NCBI RefSeq assembly: GCF_004342265.1
Contig: NZ_SMCS01000005.1
Span: 186,001-250,000 of the forward strand
Length of the DNA: 64,000 nt
Direction of reading: 5' to 3'
DNA from: Luteibacter rhizovicinus
Lineage (GTDB): Bacteria; Pseudomonadota; Gammaproteobacteria; Xanthomonadales; Rhodanobacteraceae
This document shows, piece after piece, positions 17,458 through 25,452 of the stretch (positions are counted from its first letter, which is position 1; each line of letters begins with the position of its first letter). Under the pieces are notes generated by a model. It was given only the letters and a program-made list of their open reading frames with translations. It did not search any database and was not told where the DNA came from. The translations under genes and the position numbers were made by a program.

Positions 17458-18849
17458 TCAGCCAGAGGTCTTATGCAGTGCTGCAATAATCTCGGCAATG
17501 ACATCGCCTATACCCGTGCCTCCCTCGACGCTGATACCAAGCCGTGCAACCACGAGGTGTTCGGATGGCACGATGACGACGTACTGTCCGAACGCACCGC
17601 GCGCGTAGAACATGTCTTTCGGCAGCTTGGGCATACCCCACGGCGCATCCCAGACCGGCACGGTGCCTTCGTTGACCAGATTGGTCCAGAAGCCCGCGCC
17701 GTAACCTGTCTTCAGGGTCTGCGAGCGGCTGAAGGATACCCAGCCTTCCGGCAGGATCCGCTGTTCGCCCAGCATGCCGTCGTCGAGGTAGAGCTGTCCG
17801 AACCGCGCGAAGTCGCGTGCCGAGGCGTAAACATGGCTGGAGCCGATCGGCGTGCCACGGATGTCGGTTTCGATGACTGCCGTGCTCATGCCCAGTGGCG
17901 CGAATAATTCGCGTCGAAAGAGTCGCTCGGCATTCACCGCGCCACCGCCGCCAGCTGCATCCACCGCGATCCGCGATAGCAGTACATAGCTCGCGTTGCT
18001 ATATCCCCAGACCGTCCCGGGAGGATGTTCCATGGGCAGTTTCGCCGCGAATGCCGTCATGTCGCGTTCGAGGAACCACATACGCGTCGTCGGACTTTCG
18101 GGACCGTTGGTCTCATCGAAACCCAGTCCGCTGTCCATTCGCAGGAGCTGTTCGATGGTGATGGCGTGATGCGGGTTGTCCGGAGAAGCCCACGCGGCGA
18201 TCGGAGCGGGCTGGTCGAGCTTGAGTTTGCCCTGTCGCACCAGGATACCGATCAGGGCACTGGTTAGCGACTTCGATAGCGAGTGACCCCAGATCGGCGT
18301 ATCCGGGCCATAGCCGGGTGCATATCGCTCGGCTATGAGTTTGCCGTCGTGAAGAACGACAAGCGCTTTGGTCTGGCGAAGATGCTGTGGATCGGGTTCG
18401 GCGAAGGCATGGTCCAGAGCGGTGCGAATGGCAGGATCGGTCGGTTCCACGACGCTGGTGTCGGCGAAAGAGTGTTCGATCGTGGAGGTATCCACGAAGC
18501 CCGCGAGATCCGGCACGTCGTGCTTGCCATGGACCAGAAGGCAGCCCAGGCCCGGCCGGAATATGGCTCGCGCCCCGAATCCTCCAAGAATGTGCGTCCG
18601 TACCTGGCGCGCGTCGCGATCCACGTGGTAGTGGATCGCCCAGGCGATGGATCGCATGTTGGGCAATTGTTCCTCTTGGAACATTTTGTCCGGATCGACG
18701 TTCGAGACGAAGGTCGCCGTGCACAGCGAGCGACTGACGGAATTCGTGGCGACCCTGAGCGCGTCTTTCTTCGATACCACGAAGGCAGCGAGCGCAAGCA
18801 CGACGATAACCGCCGTTGCACCGACGATTGCGAATGTACGACGAGCCAT
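17458..18849 (-). CDS. Serine hydrolase, beta-lactamase/class C-like fold
   Basis: A 463-residue envelope enzyme of the serine beta-lactamase-like superfamily (esterase or DD-peptidase type). It has an N-terminal membrane anchor (about residues 6-25), then the catalytic SLSK tetrad giving Ser190 and Lys193, the YSN motif (Tyr283-Asn285), and a C-terminal GAFGQY in place of the KTG box. The start at 18849 is preceded by GGGGGAAA at a good distance; an upstream extension runs through a hairpin and is not credible. Sequence alone does not tell whether it acts on peptidoglycan, esters or beta-lactams. It sits 122 bases downstream of the levansucrase gene, separated by a strong hairpin. Confidence 0.87.
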   Translation of the reverse strand: MARRTFAIVGATAVIVVLALAAFVVSKKDALRVATNSVSRSLCTATFVSNVDPDKMFQEEQLPNMRSIAWAIHYHVDRDARQVRTHILGGFGARAIFRPGLGCLLVHGKHDVPDLAGFVDTSTIEHSFADTSVVEPTDPAIRTALDHAFAEPDPQHLRQTKALVVLHDGKLIAERYAPGYGPDTPIWGHSLSKSLTSALIGILVRQGKLKLDQPAPIAAWASPDNPHHAITIEQLLRMDSGLGFDETNGPESPTTRMWFLERDMTAFAAKLPMEHPPGTVWGYSNASYVLLSRIAVDAAGGGGAVNAERLFRRELFAPLGMSTAVIETDIRGTPIGSSHVYASARDFARFGQLYLDDGMLGEQRILPEGWVSFSRSQTLKTGYGAGFWTNLVNEGTVPVWDAPWGMPKLPKDMFYARGAFGQYVVIVPSEHLVVARLGISVEGGTGIGDVIAEIIAALHKTSG

Positions 18850-18926
18850 GCCGATTTCCCCCAAGTTGCCCCGTCCGGAGGGTAGCGACGGCTCACCTGG
18901 CCGGCAAGGGCCGCTTACACGAACGT

Positions 18927-18955
18927 ACGGGTGGCCGACATGATCGGCCACCCGT
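18927..18955 (-). terminator. Strong hairpin after the levansucrase gene
   Basis: ACGGGTGGCCGA and its exact complement form a 12-bp stem with a 5-base loop, 16 bases beyond the levansucrase stop. There is no clear T tract, so it may stabilise the mRNA 3' end or work as a weak terminator. Confidence 0.55.
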
Positions 18956-18971
18956 CGTTCCCTACGGTTTG

Positions 18972-20624
18972 CTACCGGTCGGACGACGAATCGTTCCCAT
19001 CGTCCTGTGTCTTGCCCGATACCACCGGCTCGCCGTCGTCATCCGTGGGAGCCGACTGCCTGAAGTAGGGCGGGAGCGTCCGGCGATTCGCCGGAATATC
19101 GCCATACTGACCCAGCCCCATCACGCCATAGGTCGTATCGAGTGTCGACGTGTCGTCGGCGATTTTGATCCTGACCGTTGGCGCTTCGGATCCGCCGCGA
19201 CGCGTGCCTATGGCATCGATGAACGAGGTGACCAGCCCGCCGGGCATCACATAATGCGAATACGACTGGAAGGTCCGGGGATTCTGGTTGGGGTCGAGCG
19301 CGAAGGGAGCGCCTACCGGTTCGTTCAGATCGGTCGGATTGCCCAGGACCAGGCCACTGCCGCCGTTCATAGGCAGGAAATCGCTGCGAATGCCATCGCC
19401 CACGAAACCAAGTACGCCGTCCGGACCGTCGATACCGGCCGCATATGTCGACCGGTGCGTGATGGTGAACAGATAGTATTTTCCATCCTTGAGGTAGATC
19501 TGTGGACGTTCCGTCTGGTCGGTCACGCAATTGGCCTGCAGGATAGGCGGCAGGAATTCCCACTTGGTGAGCTTCCTGTTCCTGGCGACGGCGAGACCGA
19601 TGTTGGCCTTCTGGAAGGTGGCTCCCGAATTCATCACCGTTTGCAGATCCTCTTTCGCGGGATCGTTGGCGGCGTAGCCGAGGTCCGCATCGGTACAGGT
19701 GCGTGCGCCACGGTCGCCCGCGGTATTTCCCTCGAACACCATGTATGTCTGGTCCGGATGCGCCGGATCGATGAAGACATACGGGTCGCGGAAGTTATAG
19801 AACGGATTCTGCGCGCCGTTCTGATACATGACGCCATCCGGCCGCAGCAGGGGCTTATGTTTCTTGAAGCCCGTAAACCAGACGCCGTTGCGATTCGCGT
19901 GAAGCTTGCCGTCCGCGCGGGTGATGATTGCCGTCGCTGGCGTGATGTCCTGGCCGCTGACGTTGCGATTGAAGGCGAGTGCCGTGTAGTAGACGCTTAC
20001 GCTGCCGTTGTCGTTCATCATACGGGTGGAGCCTGACCACTCCGCATTCGCCGTATGCGGCGTATTGCCGAAGACGACATCGCTGGCACCGTCGGGAAAT
20101 ACGTGACCGCCGTATATCCATCCCCCGTTGGGAAGATGAGGGCTCCCGGGTGGCAGCGCCTTGCGATAGAAGTACCCGAGACGCGCATGCGTATGCCGGT
20201 CGTCGAAGCTGTAACCGGCATGGCGATCCGCGGTGAGCGCAAAGATTACCTCCCACCCCTTGTAGCTCAACTGGTCCGCGTAGAGATCGGCCAGCGGCCA
20301 GGTGTCCCACACCCACACATTCGGATCGGTGTCCGGGAAATCGGCGGGAATGTCCGGCATGGTGAGCCAGGACGGCATTGAATTCCGGCCGGCCGGGACG
20401 GTGGAATCCGACATGGCCGCGATCTGACGGGAATCCGCGCGCGTCCAGCGCGAAGTGAATGCGTCGGCCGGGTTATATGCCTGCTGCGTGTGCGGGGTTG
20501 GCTTTGGAAAAATTACCGCTGGCGTTGTCTGGGCGATAGCGATGCTCAGAACTGTCGAGGCGCACACCGTTATGGCGAGCACCGACGCGCGACGGCGCGC
20601 GACGACGTATTGCGATCGATTCAT
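18972..20624 (-). CDS. Levansucrase (GH68), exported
   Basis: A 550-residue exported enzyme that splits sucrose and polymerises fructose into levan. An N-terminal signal (ARRRASVLAITVCASTVLSI region) supports the ATG at 20624. The GH68 catalytic triad is visible: nucleophile Asp107 in VWVWDTWP, transition-state stabiliser Asp280 in NFRDPYVF, and acid/base Glu372 in DQTERPQIY. Length and layout fit Gram-negative levansucrases. The C-terminal tail is acidic and low-complexity (TDDDGEPVVSG and beyond). The gene is divergent from the GH32 hydrolase gene and shares its 343-bp control region, so levan synthesis and breakdown are probably regulated together. Confidence 0.95.
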   Translation of the reverse strand: MNRSQYVVARRRASVLAITVCASTVLSIAIAQTTPAVIFPKPTPHTQQAYNPADAFTSRWTRADSRQIAAMSDSTVPAGRNSMPSWLTMPDIPADFPDTDPNVWVWDTWPLADLYADQLSYKGWEVIFALTADRHAGYSFDDRHTHARLGYFYRKALPPGSPHLPNGGWIYGGHVFPDGASDVVFGNTPHTANAEWSGSTRMMNDNGSVSVYYTALAFNRNVSGQDITPATAIITRADGKLHANRNGVWFTGFKKHKPLLRPDGVMYQNGAQNPFYNFRDPYVFIDPAHPDQTYMVFEGNTAGDRGARTCTDADLGYAANDPAKEDLQTVMNSGATFQKANIGLAVARNRKLTKWEFLPPILQANCVTDQTERPQIYLKDGKYYLFTITHRSTYAAGIDGPDGVLGFVGDGIRSDFLPMNGGSGLVLGNPTDLNEPVGAPFALDPNQNPRTFQSYSHYVMPGGLVTSFIDAIGTRRGGSEAPTVRIKIADDTSTLDTTYGVMGLGQYGDIPANRRTLPPYFRQSAPTDDDGEPVVSGKTQDDGNDSSSDR

Positions 20625-20967
20625 GTCGCTCTCCCATGTGGTGGATCGCACGCCCCCTGTAACCCTGCCTCGTGCGTTATTGCCCGTTTTCCCCTGAGCG
20701 GCGGCGCCGCTGGCAGGTGACTGCATGCGCGCAGTCGACACAAGAAATAGTTCACCGACGAAAATTCGGATGTGATGCACGTCGCGCAATCGCTGTGAAA
20801 TTGCGAAAACACAGGCAACTGCGACGATGTGCCGCAGGTATTTCAATCGTGGCAGGTGCAGGATTTATTGAAGTTGTGGTGATTCGTCATGGATGCATTC
20901 GTCACATCGACGAAACATTATTTTTCGCTTCATGAAGCGGAACGCATACGCTCGGCGGAGATTGGCG
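20625..20967. promoter_or_regulatory. Divergent control region between levansucrase and GH32 genes
   Basis: A 343-bp region more AT-rich than its surroundings towards the right (20,730-20,940). A 6-bp inverted repeat CGCAAT/ATTGCG at 20785-20805 with a 9-base spacer could be an operator, and GCGGCGCCGC at 20701-20710 is a perfect palindrome. Neither matches a regulator site that I can name. GGAG at 20957-20960 is the ribosome-binding site of the GH32 gene. Confidence 0.4.
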
Positions 20968-22572
20968 ATGAGCATCATCCACGGTATCGATTTCAGGCCA
21001 TCCATCCTTCGTTCCGCGCTTATTGGCGCATTGTTGTGTGCGTCGATCGCCAGTGTTCGCGCGGACAACGACGGACCCGCGACGGAGCAGTGGCGTCCCG
21101 CCATTCACTACACGCCTGCGCGCAACTGGATGAACGATCCGAACGGATTGATCTGGCACGACGGCGTTTACCATCTTTTCTATCAATACAATCCCTCTGC
21201 TTCCCATTGGGGAAACATGTCATGGGGACATGCGACGAGTTCCGATCTCGTGCACTGGAAGGAACAGCCAGTCGCGATGGCGAACAATACGAGGGAAGAA
21301 ATATTCTCCGGCTCGATCGTGTTCGACAAACGCAATACATCCGGCCTGGCTGTCAACGGCAAGCCAGCTCTCGTCGCGGTGTATACGAGTGTGTTCAAGG
21401 AGGGATCCGGGCACGAGAGCGGCGTCCAGGCCCAGTCACTGGCGTACAGCACGGACAACGGACGCACGTGGAAGGCGTATGCGAAAAATCCCGTACTCAC
21501 CCTTCGCCCGGAGTCGAAAAATTTCAGGGACCCGAAAGTAAGTTGGTACGCCCCGGGCGGGTATTGGCTCATGACCACGGTGGTCGCCGATGCCCATGTC
21601 GTAAAGATCTATAAATCCAGCAATCTGATCGACTGGGAATTCCTGAGCGATTTTGGCCCCGCGGGCGTTGCTGGCAACGGCGTACTTTGGGAGATGCCCG
21701 ATCTGTTTCCGTTGCCGCTGGATGGCGATGCGAATCGTCCGATGTGGGTCATGCTGGTCAACATTAACCCGGGCTCGATCGCCGGAGGTTCCGGAGTGCA
21801 GTATTTCGTCGGAACCTTCGATGGCAAGACGTTCAATGCCGAGAACCTGCCTGTGCAAGGTGCCGATCTGTCGGAGCATCGCTGGCTCGATCACGGCGCG
21901 GACTATTACGCCGCCGGCACATTCGCCGATGCGCCCGATGGACGAAGGGTGACCATCGCATGGATGAGCAACTGGGACTACGCGGACCGCGTGCCCACGT
22001 CTCCGTGGCGAGGCGCGATGGCCTTGCCGCGAGACCTCGCGTTACGAACGATCGATGGCGTACCTCGGCTTGTCAGCACGCCGGCCAGGGAATATCTGGC
22101 GCTGGTGAATGGCGTAGCGGCATCGCGCTGGAAAGCTTTGACCGTTCGTTCCACGACGAAACCGCTGGATCTGGCGAACCGCACCGCGCCCCAGGACATC
22201 GATCTCGTCGTTGAACCGTATACGGCGAAACGCGCAGGTATCGTCGTCGCGGCGGCAGCCGACGGTTCCAGGCAGACCCGCGTCTACTACGACACAAAGG
22301 CGGGTACGTTAACGGTCGACCGGACCCGGTCCGGCGATACGGATTTCTCACCGAAGTTAAGCGGTCGGCATATCGTGTATCTGCCGCTGAACCAGGGAAA
22401 GATCCATCTCAAAGTCGTACTCGACAAGAGTTCGCTGGAAGTATTCGCAGCCGATGGTCGCACCGTCATCACCGACCTTGTTTTCCCCAAGGCCGGCGAT
22501 GACCGGATATCGCTTTTCGCCGAAGATGGCGAAGCACGATTCAGCGATATCGCCGTGCGACCCGTGCGTTAG
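20968..22572 (+). CDS. GH32 fructan hydrolase (levanase/invertase type), exported
   Basis: A 534-residue enzyme that hydrolyses fructans or sucrose. I choose the ATG at 20968, 7 bases after GGAG; a signal peptide follows (SILRSALIGALLCASIASVRA). The GH32 triad is complete: nucleophile Asp57 in NWMNDPNG, Asp188 in FRDPK and acid/base Glu242 in WEMPDLF. The C-terminal beta-sandwich typical of the family ends with SLEVFAADGRTVITD and RISLFAEDG. Sequence alone cannot separate exo-levanase from invertase activity; the position opposite levansucrase and next to a sugar transporter favours release of fructose from levan or sucrose for uptake. Its stop overlaps the convergent transporter gene by 4 bases. 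Confidence 0.94.
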   Translation: MSIIHGIDFRPSILRSALIGALLCASIASVRADNDGPATEQWRPAIHYTPARNWMNDPNGLIWHDGVYHLFYQYNPSASHWGNMSWGHATSSDLVHWKEQPVAMANNTREEIFSGSIVFDKRNTSGLAVNGKPALVAVYTSVFKEGSGHESGVQAQSLAYSTDNGRTWKAYAKNPVLTLRPESKNFRDPKVSWYAPGGYWLMTTVVADAHVVKIYKSSNLIDWEFLSDFGPAGVAGNGVLWEMPDLFPLPLDGDANRPMWVMLVNINPGSIAGGSGVQYFVGTFDGKTFNAENLPVQGADLSEHRWLDHGADYYAAGTFADAPDGRRVTIAWMSNWDYADRVPTSPWRGAMALPRDLALRTIDGVPRLVSTPAREYLALVNGVAASRWKALTVRSTTKPLDLANRTAPQDIDLVVEPYTAKRAGIVVAAAADGSRQTRVYYDTKAGTLTVDRTRSGDTDFSPKLSGRHIVYLPLNQGKIHLKVVLDKSSLEVFAADGRTVITDLVFPKAGDDRISLFAEDGEARFSDIAVRPVR

Positions 22573-23996
22573 GAGTGTTCCGGTATCCCGGGCTCCCGCG
22601 CGAACGGCAGGAACGTACCGTCGCGTAGCGAGGTTTCCACCTCTTCAAGCGTGCGTCCCGCCGTCTCGGGAAGGAACAGAAAGACGAAGGCGAAGCCGAG
22701 CGCGTTCAGTGCGGCGTAAACCCACATTGCTCCGCCCACGCCCAGCCAGTGCGTCATCGACAGCGCCGTGCCGGTCAGCAACAGATTGGAACCCCAGAGC
22801 ATCGCCGCATGCGCGCCCGTTGCGCGATCGCGAATACGCAAAGGATAGATTTCCGAGCCGATCAGCCAGCCGATCACCTGGATGCCTCCGGAGTTGAAGA
22901 TCATGAACGCGATAAGACACGCGACCACCAGCGCGCCGCGATGCTCGCCGCCGATGTCGTAGTGGAACAGCGCACCGAGTACGACGAGCGATGCGGCGGC
23001 GAACGGCATCATCCATAGCGTCAGACGGCGGCGGCCCACGTGATCGACAATCAGTTTTCCGATAAAGGTCATCGTCAGATACGTGATCGCGACACCCAAT
23101 GCGGCGAGCAGGGCGGACGAATGCCCGAATCCGGCCTGGGTGAGAAACGTGGGCGTGTAGTAAATCATCATCTCGATGCCCGACAGCTGCGTGAACGCGG
23201 CGACGCCCAGTCCGGCCACGACAGCCGGCCTCACCCAGCGGGCGCCAAGATCGCGCCAGCGGCCGCGGCCGCGAGCCTTACCCTGCGCGAACACGCGCTG
23301 GATCTCGGCAACTTCGCGATGCACCTGTTTTTCCGAGGTGCGTACCTGCATCAGGGTCTCGCGCGCTTCTTCGTGCCGGCTCTGCTCGACCAGCCAGCGT
23401 GGACTGCATGGCAGGCGCGTCATGCCAAACAGCAGCACGAGCGACGGCACGGCCGCCACGCCGATCATCCAGCGCCAGGTCCAGCTGTTCTGGAGAACGA
23501 CACCGACAATCGCCGCCAGCAGAATGCCGATGCCGATGGAAACATTGAAATACGTGACAAGCCTGCCTCGCTTGTCGGCCGGTGCCAGCTCGGCGATATA
23601 GGTCGGAACGATCTGCGTCGAACCGCCCACGGCGAAGCCGAGGACAAGCCGGGAAACAGCGAGGTACCAGGCATTGGGTGCCAATGCGGCGGCGAGAACG
23701 CCGATGGTATAGATGGCGGCGACGACCATGATCGTCGCGCGGCGGCCGATCCGTGCGGACAGTCGCGTACTGTAGATCGCGCCGACGACGGCGCCGGCAA
23801 GAATCGAAGCGGCGACCAGTTCCTGCGCTCGATGGCCGAGGGAGAACTCGCTGGATATCTGGAGCAGGGCACCGGAGATGATGCCGGTGTCGTAGCCATA
23901 GAGGCCGCCGGCGATGGCGGCGACGATGGCGATGATCGTCATCTGACGATTGGGGGAAGGTAGGGAGGCGGTAGTTTGTTTATCGGTGCTATGCAT
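22569..23996 (-). CDS. MFS sugar porter (fructose/hexose or sucrose uptake likely)
   Basis: A 475-residue inner-membrane transporter with 12 predicted helices. Sugar-porter signatures are present: GGLYGYDTGIISGAL in helix 1, RIGRR between helices 2 and 3, a PTYIAELAP motif after helix 4, DHVGRR between helices 8 and 9, and LFLPETAGRTLEE at the C-terminus. The start at 23996 (MHSTDKQT) is chosen because the longer ORF upstream encodes an unlikely hydrophilic extension. Location beside levansucrase and GH32 hydrolase suggests that it imports the sugar released by them; the exact substrate is inferred. Confidence 0.92.
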   Translation of the reverse strand: MHSTDKQTTASLPSPNRQMTIIAIVAAIAGGLYGYDTGIISGALLQISSEFSLGHRAQELVAASILAGAVVGAIYSTRLSARIGRRATIMVVAAIYTIGVLAAALAPNAWYLAVSRLVLGFAVGGSTQIVPTYIAELAPADKRGRLVTYFNVSIGIGILLAAIVGVVLQNSWTWRWMIGVAAVPSLVLLFGMTRLPCSPRWLVEQSRHEEARETLMQVRTSEKQVHREVAEIQRVFAQGKARGRGRWRDLGARWVRPAVVAGLGVAAFTQLSGIEMMIYYTPTFLTQAGFGHSSALLAALGVAITYLTMTFIGKLIVDHVGRRRLTLWMMPFAAASLVVLGALFHYDIGGEHRGALVVACLIAFMIFNSGGIQVIGWLIGSEIYPLRIRDRATGAHAAMLWGSNLLLTGTALSMTHWLGVGGAMWVYAALNALGFAFVFLFLPETAGRTLEEVETSLRDGTFLPFAREPGIPEHS

Positions 23997-24373
23997 TATC
24001 TCGTCGTGGGAGTGGAACAAAGATGTCCAGACGATCGGCGACGATCGCATCGGGCAACCACGAGGAACTGGCAAATACGTCGATGGAATCGACACGCACA
24101 AGCAGCGATCCGACGCTAACCCCCGCTTCGTCTGGATGGTCTTAACCATACGGGGCTGAGTTCTTATGTCCACCCTTGTTTGTTTCGGTCGCCCGCCGGA
24201 TCGTGTATGTAATCTTGCTGAGATATGTCCTTCAAGTAATTGATATTTAATATGAAGATTTGTCGATGAGACGTCGTATATGTTCATGTTGCGGTGCGAC
24301 AATTAACCGCGCCCAAAGGTGTGGATACGGCATAATTCAGCGTTGCGGATAGCTATCGACGCGAAGGGACAAC
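23997..24373. promoter_or_regulatory. 377-bp divergent intergenic region
   Basis: Lies between the divergent MFS transporter and nitronate monooxygenase genes. A patch at about 24205-24290 is strikingly AT-rich (for example AATTGATATTTAATATGAAG) compared with the rest of the window and probably carries the transporter promoter. No gene, repeat or recognisable operator was found. Confidence 0.45.
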
Positions 24374-25435
24374 ATGAGCCTGTGGACCGACCGGAGAATT
24401 CTGGATCTCCTGCAAATCGAACAACCGATTCTTCTCGCACCCATGGCGGGTTCGGGCGGATCGGCACTGGCCGCCGCCGTTGCACTGGGTGGCGGACTGG
24501 GTGCCATTCCGTGCGCATCGATCTCCGTCGACGCGGTCAGGAAGGAAGTCGGCGCATTCAGATCGGTGGTGAGTGCGCCCATCAATCTCAACTTCTTCGC
24601 GCATACCGCCCCGGTTGCCGATCCCGTGCGTATGGCGACATGGCGGGAACGTCTGCGCCCGTACATGGAAGAGTTTGGTGTGCAGGTCTCCGAAAATGCG
24701 GCCCCCGGTGGCCGGGCGCCTTTCGACGATGCCATGTGCTCGCTCGTGGAGGAGCTCCGCCCGGAAGTCGTCAGTTTTCACTTTGGCCTGCCAGCCGCGG
24801 ATCTGCTGGCACGGGTGAAAGCTACCGGTGCGTGCATCCTGTCGTCGGCGACGACGGTTGCCGAAGCGCGCTGGCTGGAGCGGCAGGGTTGCGATGCCGT
24901 CATCGCGCAAGGTTACGAGGCAGGCGGTCATCGCGGCAGTTTTCTCACCGACGACATGAGTGCACAGCCTGGCACGATGGCCCTCGTGCCCCAGGTCGCG
25001 GATGCGGTGAGTATTCCGGTGATCGCCGCGGGTGGCATCGGCGATGGCCGAGGCATACGGGCGGCGCTTGCGCTGGGTGCTTCCGCGGTGCAGTTGGGCA
25101 CGGTGTATCTGCTGACGCCGGAGGCACTCACCGTAGCCGTGCATCGCGCCGCGCTGCGTAGCGCGGGCGATAACAGTACCGCCGTGACCAACGTATTCAC
25201 CGGGCGCCCGGCTCGCGGCGTCTACAACCGGCTTATGACCGAGGTGGGGCCGATGAGCGATCTCGCGCCATCCTTTCCTCTCGCCGGGCAGCCACTTGCG
25301 CCGTTGCGTGCCGCCACCGAACCGAAAGACATCGGCGACTTCCAGCCGTTATGGGCGGGGCAGGCCGCGACTTATGCGCGTGAGATTCCCGCATTACGAC
25401 TGACGGAAGACCTGATAAAGGCTGCGTTGTCCTGA
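24374..25435 (+). CDS. Nitronate monooxygenase family FMN enzyme
   Basis: A 353-residue TIM-barrel flavoprotein of the nitronate monooxygenase/2-nitropropane dioxygenase family. The N-terminus QPILLAPMAG, the FMN-phosphate segments QGYEAGGHRG and AAGGIGDGRGIRAALALGA, and VQLGTVYL are diagnostic. Family members oxidise toxic alkyl nitronates; FabK enoyl-ACP reductases share the fold but usually are shorter, so monooxygenase is the better call. The ATG at 24374 follows AAGGGAC. The gene stands alone, convergent with the SecA-like gene (17 bases between stops). Confidence 0.9.
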   Translation: MSLWTDRRILDLLQIEQPILLAPMAGSGGSALAAAVALGGGLGAIPCASISVDAVRKEVGAFRSVVSAPINLNFFAHTAPVADPVRMATWRERLRPYMEEFGVQVSENAAPGGRAPFDDAMCSLVEELRPEVVSFHFGLPAADLLARVKATGACILSSATTVAEARWLERQGCDAVIAQGYEAGGHRGSFLTDDMSAQPGTMALVPQVADAVSIPVIAAGGIGDGRGIRAALALGASAVQLGTVYLLTPEALTVAVHRAALRSAGDNSTAVTNVFTGRPARGVYNRLMTEVGPMSDLAPSFPLAGQPLAPLRAATEPKDIGDFQPLWAGQAATYAREIPALRLTEDLIKAALS

Positions 25436-25452
25436 CTGCACCGGCGACGCGT

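Noticed and set aside
16785-17504. 239-codon leftward ORF in the repeat island
   Set aside because: Low-complexity translation, spans inverted repeats and terminator-like hairpins, and enters the serine hydrolase gene; better explained as a repeat element.
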